NCBI GenBank assembly: GCA_964546955.1
Contig: CAZJLP010000059.1
Span: 1-30,548 of the forward strand
DNA from: CAZJLP01 sp964546955
GTDB taxonomy: Bacteria > Verrucomicrobiota > Verrucomicrobiia > Opitutales > Opitutaceae
Direction: 5' to 3'
Length of the DNA stretch: 30,548 nt
A model generated the notes under the pieces. That model was not told the DNA's origin and made no database searches. It saw only the letters and a list, made by a program, of their open reading frames with translations. A program made the position numbers and the translations under genes. Below, one piece after another: positions 8,427 through 15,959 of this stretch (positions within the stretch are counted from its first letter, which is position 1; every line of letters starts with the position of its first letter).

Positions 8427-9014
8427 TCACCTAAGCAGACCGCAACGAGCCAAAATTTGTTTCGTCGCTTCCATCGGCAATCCCATGATGTTCGAAAAGG
8501 ATCCTTCCCAGCCGGCCACGATCAGCTCCCTTCCCTCCTGGATCCCGTAAGATCCGGCCTTGTCGAGGGGGTTGACCACCTGAAAATAGTTGTCGATGAC
8601 GTTGTCGTCGAACTGCTTGAACGTGACTGCGCTCGTCACCCCCTCGTCCATCGCGAGCCCTGTCGCCTTGTTGCGGAGCGCCACGCCAGTGAAGACAGCA
8701 TGCGTGCGACCGGAGAGGTGTTTGAGCATCCGCCGCGCATCGGCCAGGTCGGTCGGCTTGTTGAGGACCGCGTTATCGATAAAAACCGTCGTATCGGCGC
8801 CGAGCACAAACGAGTCGGGATTTCGCTCCGCCACCCAGTCCGCCTTCAACGCGGCGTTGTGCGCCACCATGGTTCTTGGATCTGTGGAAGGGTCCTCGTG
8901 CTCCGTGACCGCGGCGACGACGACATCGAAGGGAATCCCCAATTCGGCCAAGAGCTGTTTTCGCCGCGGAGATGCGGAGGCCAGGATCAGTTTTGGTTGA
9001 GAGTTGTGCGGCAC
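8427..9014 (-). CDS. maf: Maf-type nucleotide pyrophosphatase
   Basis: 195 residues from GTG at 9014. The start cannot lie far upstream because the family signature begins at once: LILASASPRRKQLL (9-22) with the phosphate-binding SxSPRR. Further family features are GADTTV (72-77, Asp74), NKP (85-87), an ARRMLKHLSGRTHAVFTGV segment and GSYGIQE near residue 155. Maf/YhdE/YceF proteins hydrolyse dTTP, UTP or modified nucleotides to monophosphates (house-cleaning, linked to septum formation in Bacillus). The length is normal for the family. It sits 196 bases after the TolC-like gene, with repeats between, and 24 bases before the TonB-like gene. Confidence 0.93.
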   Translation of the reverse strand: MPHNSQPKLILASASPRRKQLLAELGIPFDVVVAAVTEHEDPSTDPRTMVAHNAALKADWVAERNPDSFVLGADTTVFIDNAVLNKPTDLADARRMLKHLSGRTHAVFTGVALRNKATGLAMDEGVTSAVTFKQFDDNVIDNYFQVVNPLDKAGSYGIQEGRELIVAGWEGSFSNIMGLPMEATKQILARCGLLR

Positions 9015-9083
9015 AGGAATTCGAGAACCAATTCGAAGATTGAGGATAGTGTCGAGCAGATGCGGAGCAGGTCCTTACGCTTT

Positions 9084-9188
9084 TACCCTCCGCCTCCTAT
9101 CCTCGGCTTGATTCTTCGCCTCGGAATTTGTGCCACAGAGAGCACAAAGGGTAGGCCCTCTATTTTCTACCCTCTATCCTCTATTCTC
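9084..9188. repeat. Two direct copies of a degenerate 7-base repeat (TAYYCTC)
   Basis: Within the 196-base gap between the TolC-like gene and maf, copy 1 (9084-9104) is three heptads and copy 2 (9154-9188) is about five heptads. The exact-length units TATTTTC, TACCCTC, TATCCTC and TATTCTC lie at 9161-9188. Both copies end in CTCGG and are followed by a similar T/C-rich tail, so they look like direct duplicates about 80 bases apart. The same heptad recurs at 29743-29790. Confidence 0.65.
9127..9148. repeat. Perfect 7-bp hairpin between the two heptad tracts
   Basis: TTTGTGC (9127-9133) is perfectly complementary to GCACAAA (9142-9148) across the 8-base loop CACAGAGA. It sits between the two heptad copies. 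No T tract follows in either direction, so it is not a standard terminator; it more likely belongs to another dispersed repeat family. Confidence 0.55.
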
Positions 9189-9210
9189 GGATCGATCCTC
9201 TTCCCCCTGG

Positions 9211-10530
9211 TCAATCCGCTTTTTCCTTCAGAATCTCGCGCACCTCGCCCTTCGCGCGCGCGAGTTCCAGCCGGCTGAGGTTGTACTGAAACACCGCGTC
9301 CACGAGATTGTCGCCAGCGATCGCCAAACGGTTTTGTGCCTCGATGACTTCTCGGTTGTCGGCGGCGCCTCGCTCGAAACGGATTTGGGCCAGCCGAAGT
9401 TCGTCTTCCGCCAGGCGCTGGCTGCGCTCCGCCACGCCGACCTGCGCGAAACGCGACCGGGCATCCTGGATCGCCAGCCGCACCTCCGAGGAGATCACCA
9501 CCTCCAGATTGCGGACGCGGAATTCCTGGGAGCGCAGCTGCGCGAGAGCCGAACGTTTGTCCGCCCCGATGCGGCCGGCATCGAAAACCGGAACATTCAA
9601 CAGCACGCCGCCGAACCAAGCGTTTTTCTCGTTCCCGTCGAAAGCGACCGCGGAGGCATACCCGTATTCGCCGAAGAGACTCACGCTGCCCAGACGCTGC
9701 AGCTTTGCTGCGCGCAGGAGTTCCTTCTGCTGCTCCAGGACATTGCGGGCGCGAACATAGTCGACGCGCTGGGCGAAAGCCTCCTTTTCCGTCGTGGCCG
9801 CCCACGTTTGCTCTTCCGTGCGTTTCACCACGAAATTGGCAAGAGTGAGCGGAGTCCCTGGGTTCAGGTCGAGCAGACGCTTCAGCTGCAGCTCGCTTTG
9901 AAACACAATGGTATCCTGCTGCAAGCGCCCCTGCTCGGCGGTCGCGAGCTGCGCCTGCGCGCGGGTCACGTCGATCTGGGTGATCGCGCCCACCTGCAGC
10001 TGACGCTCAGCCAGATTCAGCAGAGCGCGCGCGCGCATGATGTTTGCATCCAGCACTTGAATACGCTGGAGGTTGCGAAGGTGGGCGAAATAGTTCTCAG
10101 CCACGGTCGCCAGGACGCTTTGCAGCGTCTGCGCGTAATCGAGACGGGCGGTCTGGGCTCCGGCCCGGGCGGCTCGATAGGAGGCGATTTGAGTCGGGCT
10201 GAGGAGGTTGAACGAACCTGCAACCACACCATCGAAGCGGTTGGTCGGCTCGTTGCGCTGGGGCACTCCTCCGCTGATTTGCACGCCTTGCGTGCGCCGC
10301 TGTTCGAGCTGCAGGTCGAGATTGGGGAGCAGGTCAGCGCGTTCACGTGTCACGCTGGCGAGGGACTGGGCGATGGACTCCCGGCTGATGAGCACATTGA
10401 CGTTCACCCTCTCCACCAGACCGAAGACTCCTTCGAGCGTGAGCGCGGAGGAAGCAGGCGCGGGCGGCGGCGTCGATTGGGCGAGGGCGACACGGGCGGT
10501 AAACAGGGCCAAGAAAGTCAGGCGGAGCAT
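9211..10530 (-). CDS. TolC-like outer-membrane efflux protein
   Basis: 439 residues; ATG at 10530, followed by a signal peptide cut near Ala17-Gln18. The mature protein shows the two-fold OEP (outer membrane efflux protein) repeat: long Ala/Gln/Arg/Glu-rich helices (for example about 145-215, LRNLQRIQVLDANIMRARALLNLAER then QVGAITQIDVTRAQAQL) alternating with short strand segments such as SVSLFGEYGY and NVPVFDAGRIG (about 310-325). The VGAITQIDVTRA and RGAADNREVIEAQNRLA segments are classical TolC-family repeats. It would form the trimeric outer-membrane duct of an RND, ABC or MFS exporter; no inner-membrane pump or adaptor is adjacent. It is divergent from nadE across 153 bases. Confidence 0.9.
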   Translation of the reverse strand: MLRLTFLALFTARVALAQSTPPPAPASSALTLEGVFGLVERVNVNVLISRESIAQSLASVTRERADLLPNLDLQLEQRRTQGVQISGGVPQRNEPTNRFDGVVAGSFNLLSPTQIASYRAARAGAQTARLDYAQTLQSVLATVAENYFAHLRNLQRIQVLDANIMRARALLNLAERQLQVGAITQIDVTRAQAQLATAEQGRLQQDTIVFQSELQLKRLLDLNPGTPLTLANFVVKRTEEQTWAATTEKEAFAQRVDYVRARNVLEQQKELLRAAKLQRLGSVSLFGEYGYASAVAFDGNEKNAWFGGVLLNVPVFDAGRIGADKRSALAQLRSQEFRVRNLEVVISSEVRLAIQDARSRFAQVGVAERSQRLAEDELRLAQIRFERGAADNREVIEAQNRLAIAGDNLVDAVFQYNLSRLELARAKGEVREILKEKAD

Positions 10531-10553
10531 GGCGTCGGGCGCTCAGCAGATTG

Positions 10554-10582
10554 CATTCCGGCCTGTGCGTGCAAGCGGAATG
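10554..10582. other. Hairpin in the divergent tolC-like/nadE promoter gap
   Basis: CATTCCG (10554-10560) is perfectly complementary to CGGAATG (10576-10582) with a 15-base spacer. It lies about 24 bases upstream of the tolC-like start and about 100 bases upstream of nadE, so it could be an operator or leader hairpin for the TolC-like gene. No convincing promoter boxes were recognised in the gap (10531-10683). Confidence 0.3.
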
Positions 10583-10683
10583 AAAGAAATGACGGAATTG
10601 AGCCCCTCGGCCTTGCACTTTTTCATACCTGCCTTGCAAGTTTCCCCCCACCGGTATGCGCTGACTCGTAACTACTCTCAACC

Positions 10684-12348
10684 ATGCGTATCGGCCTCGC
10701 GCAGCTCAACTCAACCGTCGGCGATTTGGCCGGCAATCGCCGCAAGATCCTGGAGGCGTATCGCTCGCTCGTCTCGCAGGGGGCCGAGCTCATTGTTTAC
10801 CCCGAGCTCATCGTTTGCGGCTATCCCCCGAGAGACCTACTCTTCAAAAAGCGCTTCGTGCCCGACAACGAGCAATCGCTTATGGAGATCGCGGTAGAGG
10901 TTGGCGACGTCCCGGCGCTGGTCGGATTTGTCGAAACGAACCCTTCCACCGAGGGCCGCCGCTTCTTCAATGCCGCCGCCTTCTGCCACCGGGGCGAAGT
11001 GATTTCGATTGCACGAAAGTGCCTCCTTCCGACCTACGATGTCTTCGATGAAGACCGCTACTTCGAGGCGTCGCGCGAGCCGCGCATCATCCTTCATAAC
11101 GGCCGGCGAATTGGCGTCACGATCTGCGAAGATATCTGGAAGCATCCCACCATCGACACAGGCCGGCTCTATCACGTGGACCCCGTGCGATGGCTCGCCG
11201 ACCAGGGGGCCGATCTCGTGGTCAATCTTTCGGCCAGCCCGTGGAACCATGGAAAGAATTCCGTGCGGGAACAGCTCGTCTCCACCGCAGCAAAAACCCT
11301 GCGCTGCCCGCTGGTTTATGTGAACGCGATCGGTGGCAACGACGAATTGATCTTCGACGGCCGCTCCGTGGTCGCGACCGCGGACGGGTCGATCGCCGCC
11401 CGCCTCGCCGCCTTTGATGAGGAACTTCGCGTCGTCGACGTGCCGGACGGGAGGGAGCCTGGCCACTTCGCGGCTCACGCTCCGATCGCAGCCCAAGGGG
11501 AAGACGAAGGCCCAGCCGACATCTATCGGGCTCTCGTGCTGGGGCTCCGCGATTATGCCGGCAAGTGTGGCTTCAAGCGCGGATTGATCGCTCTGTCCGG
11601 CGGTATCGACTCGGCCATCGTCGCGGTGCTGGCGGCGGAGGCCTTCGGGCCCGTCAACGTGCTGGGAGTTTCGCTCCCGTCCGCCATTTCCTCGGATCAC
11701 TCGAAGGATGACGCACGCCAGCTCGCGGCCAACCTGGGAATCGAGTACAAAACGATTCCGATCGCCGATGTGGTCGCCGCGACCGAATCCGTCTTGGGGC
11801 CGATGTTTGCCGGGCGGCCGCGCGACGTGACCGAAGAGAATCTGCAAGCCCGGGTCCGAGGGGTGCTGATGATGGCGCTCTCGAACAAATTCGGCGCGCT
11901 CTTGCTGACCACCGGAAACAAGAGCGAGGTCGCCGTGGGTTATTGCACCCTCTACGGCGACATGTGCGGCGGCCTGGCCGTGATCTCCGATGTTTTCAAA
12001 ACGCAGGTGTACGATCTGGCCCGCTGGATCAATCGCGAGCGCGAGATCATCCCGCGCTCGTCGATCGAAAAACCGCCCAGCGCCGAATTGCGGCCCGGGC
12101 AAGTCGACCAGGACAGTCTGCCGCCCTATGAAATGCTGGACGCCATTCTCAAGGGTTATGTCGAGGAAGGCTTTGGACGGCGGGACCTCGTCGGCCGTGG
12201 TTTCCCCGAAGCCGTGGTGAACGACGTCGTCCGCAAAGTAGACTTGAACGAGTACAAACGAAAACAAGCCGCCCCCGGCCTCAAGATTACCCCCCTCGCC
12301 TTCGGCGTAGGCCGCCGCATCCCCATCGTGCAAAAATACGTGAGTTGA
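10684..12348 (+). CDS. nadE: Glutamine-dependent NAD+ synthetase
   Basis: 554 residues; ATG at 10684. It amidates nicotinate adenine dinucleotide to NAD+ using ammonia from glutamine. Residues 1 to about 265 form the nitrilase-type glutaminase domain with a recognisable triad: Glu41 (YPELIVCGYPPRDLL), Lys112 (RKCLLPTYDVFDE) and Cys148 (GVTICEDIW). Residues about 280-554 form the synthetase domain with the PP-loop LSGGIDSA (304-311), TTGNKSEVAVGY (409-420) and GDMCGGLAVISDVFKT (425-440). Size and order match the two-domain bacterial form. The start is directly preceded by a C/T-rich stretch with no Shine-Dalgarno sequence. It stands alone, separated from hemL by 221 bases with an inverted repeat. 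Confidence 0.97.
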   Translation: MRIGLAQLNSTVGDLAGNRRKILEAYRSLVSQGAELIVYPELIVCGYPPRDLLFKKRFVPDNEQSLMEIAVEVGDVPALVGFVETNPSTEGRRFFNAAAFCHRGEVISIARKCLLPTYDVFDEDRYFEASREPRIILHNGRRIGVTICEDIWKHPTIDTGRLYHVDPVRWLADQGADLVVNLSASPWNHGKNSVREQLVSTAAKTLRCPLVYVNAIGGNDELIFDGRSVVATADGSIAARLAAFDEELRVVDVPDGREPGHFAAHAPIAAQGEDEGPADIYRALVLGLRDYAGKCGFKRGLIALSGGIDSAIVAVLAAEAFGPVNVLGVSLPSAISSDHSKDDARQLAANLGIEYKTIPIADVVAATESVLGPMFAGRPRDVTEENLQARVRGVLMMALSNKFGALLLTTGNKSEVAVGYCTLYGDMCGGLAVISDVFKTQVYDLARWINREREIIPRSSIEKPPSAELRPGQVDQDSLPPYEMLDAILKGYVEEGFGRRDLVGRGFPEAVVNDVVRKVDLNEYKRKQAAPGLKITPLAFGVGRRIPIVQKYVS

Positions 12349-12353
12349 GATTC

Positions 12354-12564
12354 AACCGCGAATGGACGCAAATCGACGCGAATATCGGAACAAGTGCGAG
12401 GCCAGTGAGATGGAGCGCGGTATGCTCACGACAGCGGAGAATGGCGTGCTCGACCATTCCCGTACACATCCTAACCACTTCATTGTCGCGTTTCTGAGTC
12501 CCGCTACTCTTGAATCGGACGCTGTCTAATTTTGTTCGAGTCCATTCGCGTCCATTCACGGTTA
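12354..12564. repeat. Inverted pair of degenerate 10-base repeats (CGAATGGACG type) between nadE and hemL
   Basis: The left arm (12354-12388) is AACCG followed by three 10-base units: CGAATGGACG, CAAATCGACG and CGAATATCGG. The right arm (12535-12564) reads TTCGAGTCCA, TTCGCGTCCA, TTCACGGTTA, the reverse complement with a few changes (about 26 of 32 aligned positions match by eye). A 146-base spacer without a recognised gene separates them. The left arm starts 6 bases after the nadE stop; the right arm ends 5 bases before the hemL ATG. Confidence 0.75.
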
Positions 12565-12569
12565 AAAAC

Positions 12570-13880
12570 ATGACTGTTTCAGACGAACTCTTCGCTCGCG
12601 CTGTAAAGCTGATTCCTGGCGGCGTGAATTCGCCGGTGAGGGCGTTTCGCTCTGTCGGCGGGGCGCCGTTTTTTGTGAAGGCAGCCCGCGGAGCAACGTT
12701 GATCACCGCGGATGACCGCGAGCTCATCGACTTTGTCTGCACCTGGGGCCCGGCCATTCACGGACATAATCACCCCCGGATAAAGGCGGCCATCGCGGCC
12801 GCCCTCGAGAACGGCACCAGTTTCGGCACCCCAAATCCCTACGAAGTGGAGATGGCGGAATTGATCACGCAGTTTGTGCCATCGATAAAAAAAGTCCGCC
12901 TCTGCAACAGCGGGACCGAGGCGACGATGTCCGCCATTCGCCTCGCCCGCGGTTTTACCCGCCGCGACAAAATCATCAAGTTTTCCGGCTGCTACCACGG
13001 CCATTCCGACTCCCTGCTGATCAAAGCCGGTTCCGGTGCACTCACGCACGGGAATCCGGACAGCGCCGGGGTGCCGCCCGCATTCGCGCGGGAAACCGTC
13101 GTGATCCCCTTCAACGATCAAGCCGCGGTCGAAGCCGCATTTGCCGCCAATCCGGGTCAGATTGCGTGCATCATTTTGGAACCCTTTCCCGCCAACGTGG
13201 GTTTGATTCTGCCGCGTTCCGGTTTCCTTTCCTTCCTGCGTGCGCTCTGCACACGCGAGGGCGCCCTGCTTATTTTTGACGAAGTGATGACCGGCTTTCG
13301 CCTCCACAAAGCGGGCGTGCAGGGCCTGCTCGCAGACGCGTCGAAAGCGCAAAGGGCGGAACCGCCCCTCGAACCGGATCTCACCACCCTGGGCAAAATC
13401 ATCGGCGGCGGTTTGCCGGTGGGCGCATTCGGCGGGCGGGCCGACGTCATGGACCATTTGGCCCCGCTCGGACCCGTGTATCAGGCAGGAACCCTGAGCG
13501 GAAATCCCCTCGCCATGGCGGCGGGCATTGCCGCACTCCGGATGCTCGCCGAACTCAATCCCTATTCTCGGCTGGCGGAACTCGGCGAAAAGGTGCGCGA
13601 CAGCCTGCAAGCGACCGCTGCTCGCAAGGGGATTCCCATCCAAGTACCTCAGGTGGGATCGATGTTTTCGCTTTTCTTCACCCCGCAGCCGGTCACGGAC
13701 TACGCGACGGCGCTCACGTCAGACGCGAAGCTCTTCGCGCGGTTTTTTCACGGCTGTTTGCAAAAAGGTGTTTATCTTCCTCCAAGTGCGTACGAGACTT
13801 GCTTCCTCAGCACCGCGCACGATGGACCAGCAATCGACCGAGCCTGCGAAATCATGAGTTCCACGTTGGAAGGGCTCTGA
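12570..13880 (+). CDS. hemL: Glutamate-1-semialdehyde 2,1-aminomutase
   Basis: 436 residues from ATG at 12570; upstream in-frame codons encode no family sequence. It converts glutamate-1-semialdehyde to 5-aminolevulinate, the C5 route to heme. A class III PLP-dependent aminotransferase fold is evident: LIPGGVNSPVRAF (14-26), NSGTEATMSAIRLAR (113-127), YHGHSD (142-147), FDEVMTGFR (236-244) and the PLP-binding lysine Lys276 in TLGKIIGGGLPVGAFGGR. A stretch at about 250-268 (GVQGLLADASKAQRAEPPLE) is longer by roughly a dozen residues than the usual short link before PDLTTLGK. No Shine-Dalgarno is present; the 10-base repeat ends 5 bases before the ATG. Confidence 0.96.
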   Translation: MTVSDELFARAVKLIPGGVNSPVRAFRSVGGAPFFVKAARGATLITADDRELIDFVCTWGPAIHGHNHPRIKAAIAAALENGTSFGTPNPYEVEMAELITQFVPSIKKVRLCNSGTEATMSAIRLARGFTRRDKIIKFSGCYHGHSDSLLIKAGSGALTHGNPDSAGVPPAFARETVVIPFNDQAAVEAAFAANPGQIACIILEPFPANVGLILPRSGFLSFLRALCTREGALLIFDEVMTGFRLHKAGVQGLLADASKAQRAEPPLEPDLTTLGKIIGGGLPVGAFGGRADVMDHLAPLGPVYQAGTLSGNPLAMAAGIAALRMLAELNPYSRLAELGEKVRDSLQATAARKGIPIQVPQVGSMFSLFFTPQPVTDYATALTSDAKLFARFFHGCLQKGVYLPPSAYETCFLSTAHDGPAIDRACEIMSSTLEGL

Positions 13881-13911
13881 CCCAACTGCTTGACTATGAG
13901 CTGCGCGCAAC

Positions 13912-13937
13912 GGCCGGTTTCTTCTCTAAAATCGGCC
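13912..13937 (+). terminator. Hairpin downstream of hemL, terminator-like but without T tract
   Basis: GGCCGGTTT (13912-13920) pairs with AAATCGGCC (13929-13937), 9 bp including one G-T wobble, with an 8-base loop. It starts 31 bases after the hemL stop. The following CTAAATTCC is not a clean T tract, so efficiency is doubtful. Confidence 0.4.
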
Positions 13938-13959
13938 CTAAATTCCGCCTAATTGAGCC

Positions 13960-13976
13960 GTTATAGGTAGTATAAC
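13960..13976. promoter_or_regulatory. AT-rich perfect palindrome upstream of the S55 gene
   Basis: GTTATA, GGTAG, TATAAC: a perfect 6-bp inverted repeat with a 5-base spacer, 39 bases before the S55 start codon, in otherwise GC-rich DNA. TATAAC could be a -10 box and the palindrome an operator; no good -35 box lies 16-18 bases upstream. Suggestive only. Confidence 0.3.
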
Positions 13977-14015
13977 CCACAACGATTCCTTAGTTTCAGA
14001 GTGCAGAGCCAGTCC

Positions 14016-15860
14016 ATGAACGTATTGCGAGTTCCCCGCGCCTTAGCCCTTTTCACCTGCACGCTCGCATTTGGGCTCCCGTCCGGCGCCAGCGAATTGA
14101 TTCAGCCGGTCGATGCCCCCCATATTTCCATCGACGAATTGCGCGCAGGCCAGAAAGGCGTTGTCTGGACCGTCTTTCAAGGCACCGAAGTCGAACCTTT
14201 TTCCGTCGAGATCACCGGTGTCATCCGCAACGCGCTCGGAGCGGGGAAATCGCTCATTCTTTGCCAGCTCACCGACGACCGCGTCCAGAAGATGGGGGCC
14301 GTCGCGGGCATGAGCGGCAGCCCGCTGTATATCGACGGCAAACTGGCGGGGGCGCTGAGCTACCAGATCCAACGCTTCGAGACGGTTCGCTACGCGGGGT
14401 TCACGCCGATCGCCGATCTGCTGGAAGTCAGCCAGCTCGACAATCGTTCCGATCGCCGCGCGCCCGGTCAGTCCGGCTTTCTTCCTCTCAACCCTGCCGA
14501 ATCCCGCACGAAAAATTCTCGCAGCAGCGCGACCGCCGCGCCTCGCGTAAACGGCGGGACAGAGGGGTTCTCGCCCCTCACCCCGATGTTCGCGCTGGGC
14601 GGAATCGCCCCGCAGATCGCTTCGATCTTCAGTCCACAATTTCAGGAATTGGGCCTCAACGTGACCGCCATCGGCGGATACACCGCCTCCAGCGCTCCGA
14701 GTTCCGAGTTCGCCGGCGGAACGTCGCTCGACGGAGCCCGCGTTTCGCTCTCGCCCGGATCCGCGGTCGCGGTGGCATTGGCCACGGGCGATATCACACT
14801 CGCGGGCACGGGCACGGTCTCCCACGTCGCGGGCAACCGGATCCTTGCTTTCGGCCATCCGCTCATGGCCCTGGGCAATGTCGAACTGCCGATGGCGATG
14901 GCCGACATCGTCGCAATTCTGCCTTCGAGCCTGAATTCGTTCAAAATCTCCAACACGGGCAAGGTCATCGGCACGATCAGCCAGGATCGGCTCTCCGCCA
15001 TCTACGGGGAAATTGGGCGCGCGCCCGACATGCTGCCGATACGCGTCACGACGCCCGCGCGGGTCTTGAATTTTCGCGCCGTTCGGCACGATCGACTCAC
15101 CCCCATGATCGCCGCGATGGGTCTGTCGCAGGCGGTCTTGGGCTCCAATGAAAACGGCCTGGCCGAAGGTTTCCGCATCACCAGCACCGTGGTGTTCCCG
15201 GAGAGCCGCGAAGTGACGACGGATTTCGTCTACGCCGGTCCGCAGGGATTCGGCGCGGGGCTGGACCAATTCATTCGCCGCCTCGCCGCCAGCCTGCGAA
15301 ATCCCATCGCGCATGTTTTCCCCGATTCGATTTCGTTCGCCGTGGAGCCTCTTGCCCACAACCCCGTCGCCAATCTCGACATCGTTCAGATTTCCCGGGC
15401 TCGCATCCGCGCCGGCGAAGAACTGACGGCCACGCTCACGGTGCGCGACTATCAAGGCGCGGCTACGCGCGAGGCGGTCACGGTCGCGATTCCCGCCGCC
15501 TGGGCGGGAAAGAAGCTCGAGGTCATCGTGACCAACGGCGGGGACCTGGACCGTCTTTCCGGCCGCCCCGACAATGTACCCGTCTCGCAAATACGCGATT
15601 TCGCGGCCTACCTGGATCTCCTCCATCAAGACCGCCGCTCGGACGGCTTGTACATCGCGGTGGTTGAACGCGCCAACGCGTTTCTGGACCAAACCCACCC
15701 CACCCTCGAATATCCCGGTTCGGTCGAGCGGATTGCGCGGGGCTCGGACGAATCGCGCTATCAAAAACGCGAGGTCCTCGTCCCTCTTTGGGAGCGGCAC
15801 ATTCTTCCCGGCCGCTTGGTGGACGCGAACGTCCGCCGCGCGCTTCAGGTCGTCGACTGA
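14016..15860 (+). CDS. Secreted SpoIVB-type (S55) peptidase-like protein with reordered catalytic halves
   Basis: 614 residues. ATG at 14016 is preferred to the in-frame GTG at 14001 because it begins directly with the signal peptide (1 to about 26). Residues 55-136 carry the Ser half of an S55 domain: VEPFSVEITG, QLTDDRVQKMG, then AGMSGSPLYIDGKLAGALSY (97-116; nucleophile Ser100 or Ser102) and FTPIADLLE. A Ser/Arg/Pro-rich linker (140-185) follows. Residues 240-345 carry the His half: GSAVAVALATGDI, LAFGHPLMALGN (277-288, His281) and GTISQDRLSAIYGEIG. In Bacillus SpoIVB the His (236) precedes the Ser (378), so the order here is inverted. Residues 380-614 are an unrecognised beta-rich C-terminal part. 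SpoIVB cleaves membrane signalling proteins in sporulation; no sporulation role is expected here. Substrate unknown. Confidence 0.82.
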   Translation: MNVLRVPRALALFTCTLAFGLPSGASELIQPVDAPHISIDELRAGQKGVVWTVFQGTEVEPFSVEITGVIRNALGAGKSLILCQLTDDRVQKMGAVAGMSGSPLYIDGKLAGALSYQIQRFETVRYAGFTPIADLLEVSQLDNRSDRRAPGQSGFLPLNPAESRTKNSRSSATAAPRVNGGTEGFSPLTPMFALGGIAPQIASIFSPQFQELGLNVTAIGGYTASSAPSSEFAGGTSLDGARVSLSPGSAVAVALATGDITLAGTGTVSHVAGNRILAFGHPLMALGNVELPMAMADIVAILPSSLNSFKISNTGKVIGTISQDRLSAIYGEIGRAPDMLPIRVTTPARVLNFRAVRHDRLTPMIAAMGLSQAVLGSNENGLAEGFRITSTVVFPESREVTTDFVYAGPQGFGAGLDQFIRRLAASLRNPIAHVFPDSISFAVEPLAHNPVANLDIVQISRARIRAGEELTATLTVRDYQGAATREAVTVAIPAAWAGKKLEVIVTNGGDLDRLSGRPDNVPVSQIRDFAAYLDLLHQDRRSDGLYIAVVERANAFLDQTHPTLEYPGSVERIARGSDESRYQKREVLVPLWERHILPGRLVDANVRRALQVVD

Positions 15861-15959
15861 TTTCGGCCGCGGTTTTTCGCGCAAATTGGGAGGCTTTGCC
15901 GACGAAACCCAACGTCCTTCGTCCGGCGCGCTCCCCCTCGCCCTATCTTAATACTCTCC

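Noticed and set aside
9084..9188. Heptad repeats as a CRISPR array
   Set aside because: Units are 7 bases, degenerate and without spacers; no cas genes are nearby.
10837..12333. Minus-strand open frame of 498 codons opposite nadE
   Set aside because: Shadow of nadE; no recognisable protein features.
14043..15884. Minus-strand open frame of 613 codons opposite the S55 gene
   Set aside because: Arg/Asp/Gly-rich translation typical of a GC-rich shadow; the plus strand has a signal peptide and S55 motifs.
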